Source of the DNA: Gloeotrichia echinulata CP02
GTDB lineage: Bacteria; Cyanobacteriota; Cyanobacteriia; Cyanobacteriales; Nostocaceae
Direction of reading: 5' to 3'
NCBI GenBank assembly: GCA_038087035.1
Contig: CP051187.1
Location: 6,516,001 to 6,580,000 of the forward strand
Length of the DNA stretch: 64,000 nt
A model generated the notes under the pieces. The model made no database searches and was not told the DNA's origin. It saw nothing but the letters and a program-made list of their open reading frames with translations. The translations under genes and the position numbers were made by a program. This document shows positions 62,402 through 64,000 of this stretch, piece by piece (the stretch's first letter is position 1; every line of letters starts with the position of its first letter).

Positions 62402-64000
62402 ATGATGAAATTTCTATTAACAATCAGCTATCCAGGAAGATTAATCAGCAGTCTTGCCTTTTTTTTGTGTATCTTGGGACAGGGAATATCGCCTAGTTGG
62501 GCTGAGGGAAGCAAAGAGTTAGTATCAGATGGCGGAGACAGACCCTATCTTGAATGGTCAGATCGTTCAACAGCGAACGTTTCCCGAAAAACAAGACTCC
62601 AGGTCTTCATCCAAGCGGGAGAAGTTGTCAATCTTGGCTCTAGTGTGGCAACTAGTTCTACTAACCCAAAGGATATTATTTACACTAGTCCCTTTGGTAC
62701 TCAAAATGGTTCTTGTGATGTCAATGCTAGTACTGGCGTTGGCTTTATTGATACCCTTGCTAAGGAAACAGCAGGTCCTTTACCCAATACTGGTGGCTAT
62801 ACCCCCTGTAAGTTCACTGCTAAAGAAACGGGGATTTACACAGTCGAGTTTCATGCTCCCCTTACGAATGGTATCACTGCCGATCCTCCGCCAATGTCTA
62901 CAACCAGCCAATTTCCTACAGACGCAACCCAAGGTATGGCGGTAGCAGCCTGGGATATTACAGTCAGAGATAGTACCAACACGACGACCCAAAAAGGGCG
63001 GGTATTTACTAAATACGTCGCCCTAAATATGGGAGAAAATCCTCGTTCTCTCAACTCTAAGTTTTATATTCAAACTAAAGATGGGTATCGGTACGAAACT
63101 GATCTCAATGGAGTCGATCCCTTTGGTTTCATCTTTTTTGCGAATAGCCGAGGATATATTGACCAAACGAATAAGAGTACTCTTTACCGTTCTGCTGCGG
63201 GTGCTGATAATAGCCTCAACTTCGCTGGTAATGTTAAAATCCAAAATCCCAGTGCTGCTGATACACCGACAGATCTTACTCACCTAATTTTCTTCAACCG
63301 ACCAGACCCCCTCACCCTAAATGCGTTGAGTATTCCCACAACAGCAATTTTGCCTGTAGAGCCAAATTCTTTCAAATTCACTGGTGGGACCGGAGGTAGC
63401 GGTAATCAAACTCGCATTGGCGTGGGGGGGTATTTTAGTTTCAATACTGCTACCCCTGGAAGCTATCAAATTATCATTGACACCAATAATGATGGCATTT
63501 ACGATCCTAGTGCTGATCGGGTATTGCAAAATATATCGTCTGTTGGCTCTAATGTGGTGTTTTGGGATGGAAAAGATGCTAATAAGGTAAATTTGGCACC
63601 CCTGCCTGGTAATGCACCCTACAAAGCCATGATTACCGCCAGAGCAGGGGAATATCACTTCCCGATGTTGGATGCTGAAAATAATCCCCTAGGATTTAAA
63701 ATTACAATGGAAAACGCTCCAGGGCCTTTTAGAGACTTCGCGGATCAAAATGGGGAGCCCCTAGGACCAACCACGGTTTACTACAATGACAGCAATTACA
63801 CCACAGCCAGTGGAACTACAGTTAACTTAAATCCCACGGGAATTCAAGTAGCTACTAACCCCCGGAATGCAGCCAGAGGAATAAACAGTGCGAATGGAGC
63901 GCATAGATTTAACAACAATTATGGTGACTTTAAGGGGATAGATACTTGGACATACTTCTCTAGTAAAGCAGTATTTGCTGACATAGTAATTACCACAAGT
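62402..64000 (+). CDS. Secreted surface protein, 3' end outside window
   Basis: 533 codons open to the end of the window. ATG at 62402 or the next codon (MMKFLL). Signal peptide to 'ISPSWAEGS'. Residues about 80-160 ('VVNLGSSVATSSTNPKDIIY', 'YTPCKFTAKETGIYTVEFHA') look like a beta-sandwich domain; later 'IIIDTNNDGIYDPSADRVLQ' is an EF-hand-like or thrombospondin-type Ca2+ loop. The stretch 'RVFTKYVALNMGENPRSLNS' is also seen in large cyanobacterial exoproteins with DUF11 and SdrD_B domains (from memory). No membrane segment apart from the signal. It continues the surface-protein locus; the array directly before the gene leaves no space for a normal ribosome-binding site. Confidence 0.75.
   Translation, partial: MMKFLLTISYPGRLISSLAFFLCILGQGISPSWAEGSKELVSDGGDRPYLEWSDRSTANVSRKTRLQVFIQAGEVVNLGSSVATSSTNPKDIIYTSPFGTQNGSCDVNASTGVGFIDTLAKETAGPLPNTGGYTPCKFTAKETGIYTVEFHAPLTNGITADPPPMSTTSQFPTDATQGMAVAAWDITVRDSTNTTTQKGRVFTKYVALNMGENPRSLNSKFYIQTKDGYRYETDLNGVDPFGFIFFANSRGYIDQTNKSTLYRSAAGADNSLNFAGNVKIQNPSAADTPTDLTHLIFFNRPDPLTLNALSIPTTAILPVEPNSFKFTGGTGGSGNQTRIGVGGYFSFNTATPGSYQIIIDTNNDGIYDPSADRVLQNISSVGSNVVFWDGKDANKVNLAPLPGNAPYKAMITARAGEYHFPMLDAENNPLGFKITMENAPGPFRDFADQNGEPLGPTTVYYNDSNYTTASGTTVNLNPTGIQVATNPRNAARGINSANGAHRFNNNYGDFKGIDTWTYFSSKAVFADIVITTS

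Noticed and set aside
62529..62945. 138-codon open frame on the plus strand
   Set aside because: Overlaps the surface protein frame starting at 62402, which is longer, has a signal peptide and runs to the window end.

Overview
The window comes from a filamentous, probably Nostocales-type (heterocyst-forming order) cyanobacterium. The evidence is the photosystem II gene psbQ, the chlorophyll-cyclase factor ycf54, a phycobilin-type heme oxygenase, a group 2 sigma factor, the cyanobacterial families DUF2996 and DUF3120, the order folD - crtE - divergent PAP2, frequent HIP1 octamers (GCGATCGC), many 7-bp tandem repeats, and a very large load of small palindromic elements. There is no rRNA operon, no tRNA that I can recognise, no CRISPR array and no prophage.

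Layout. 0-4.3 kb: truncated FAD oxidoreductase, psbQ, a conserved small protein, a 21-bp minisatellite and a pirin. 4.9-7.6 kb: a secreted TPR-CHAT protein with six almost identical 120-bp TPR units. 8-15.5 kb: DUF202 protein, LysR regulator, rubrerythrin, DUF3120 membrane protein, a molbindin behind a hairpin-rich leader, a sigma factor and modA. 15.8-19.2 kb: heme oxygenase, a doubly deleted hemN pseudogene and bchE, a low-oxygen tetrapyrrole cluster. 20-24.2 kb: a CheB-CheR-PAS-kinase-receiver hybrid. 24.4-26.6 kb: a REP-type transposase (RAYT) between two arrays of its presumed palindromic substrate, with one palindrome inside its own coding sequence. 26.6-34.3 kb: mutS, then a minus-strand run of ATPase-nuclease modules (OLD/RecF-like ATPase + DUF4276 TOPRIM; second ATPase + PIN protein broken by a 103-bp MITE) and an AI-2E-type permease. 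34.3-44.3 kb: mostly housekeeping genes (NUDIX, folD, crtE, PAP2, ycf54, pdxJ, ABC permease, DedA) with decayed IS607 and IS200/IS605 pieces. 44.9-47.4 kb: a TM2-domain gene split by a complete IS605-like element whose removal restores the frame exactly. 47.4-52.6 kb: DUF2996 protein, a solo TnpB, threonine aldolase, a MoaD-like sulfur carrier next to threonine synthase. 53.4-64 kb: a plus-strand locus of secreted DUF11-type surface proteins and a 1193-residue outer-membrane barrel protein, running off the right edge.

Main themes. (1) Small mobile DNA dominates the intergenic space. At least five palindromic MITE/REP families can be told apart by their ends, some nested in one another, and several have broken or been absorbed in frame by genes. 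(2) Tetrapyrrole metabolism under low oxygen: bchE and heme oxygenase sit together while hemN has decayed. (3) The best candidates for poorly described systems are the DUF11/outer-membrane-barrel locus, the paired ATPase-nuclease modules and the RAYT-REP island. All functional statements are from reading the sequence and from memory of families; no database search was run.
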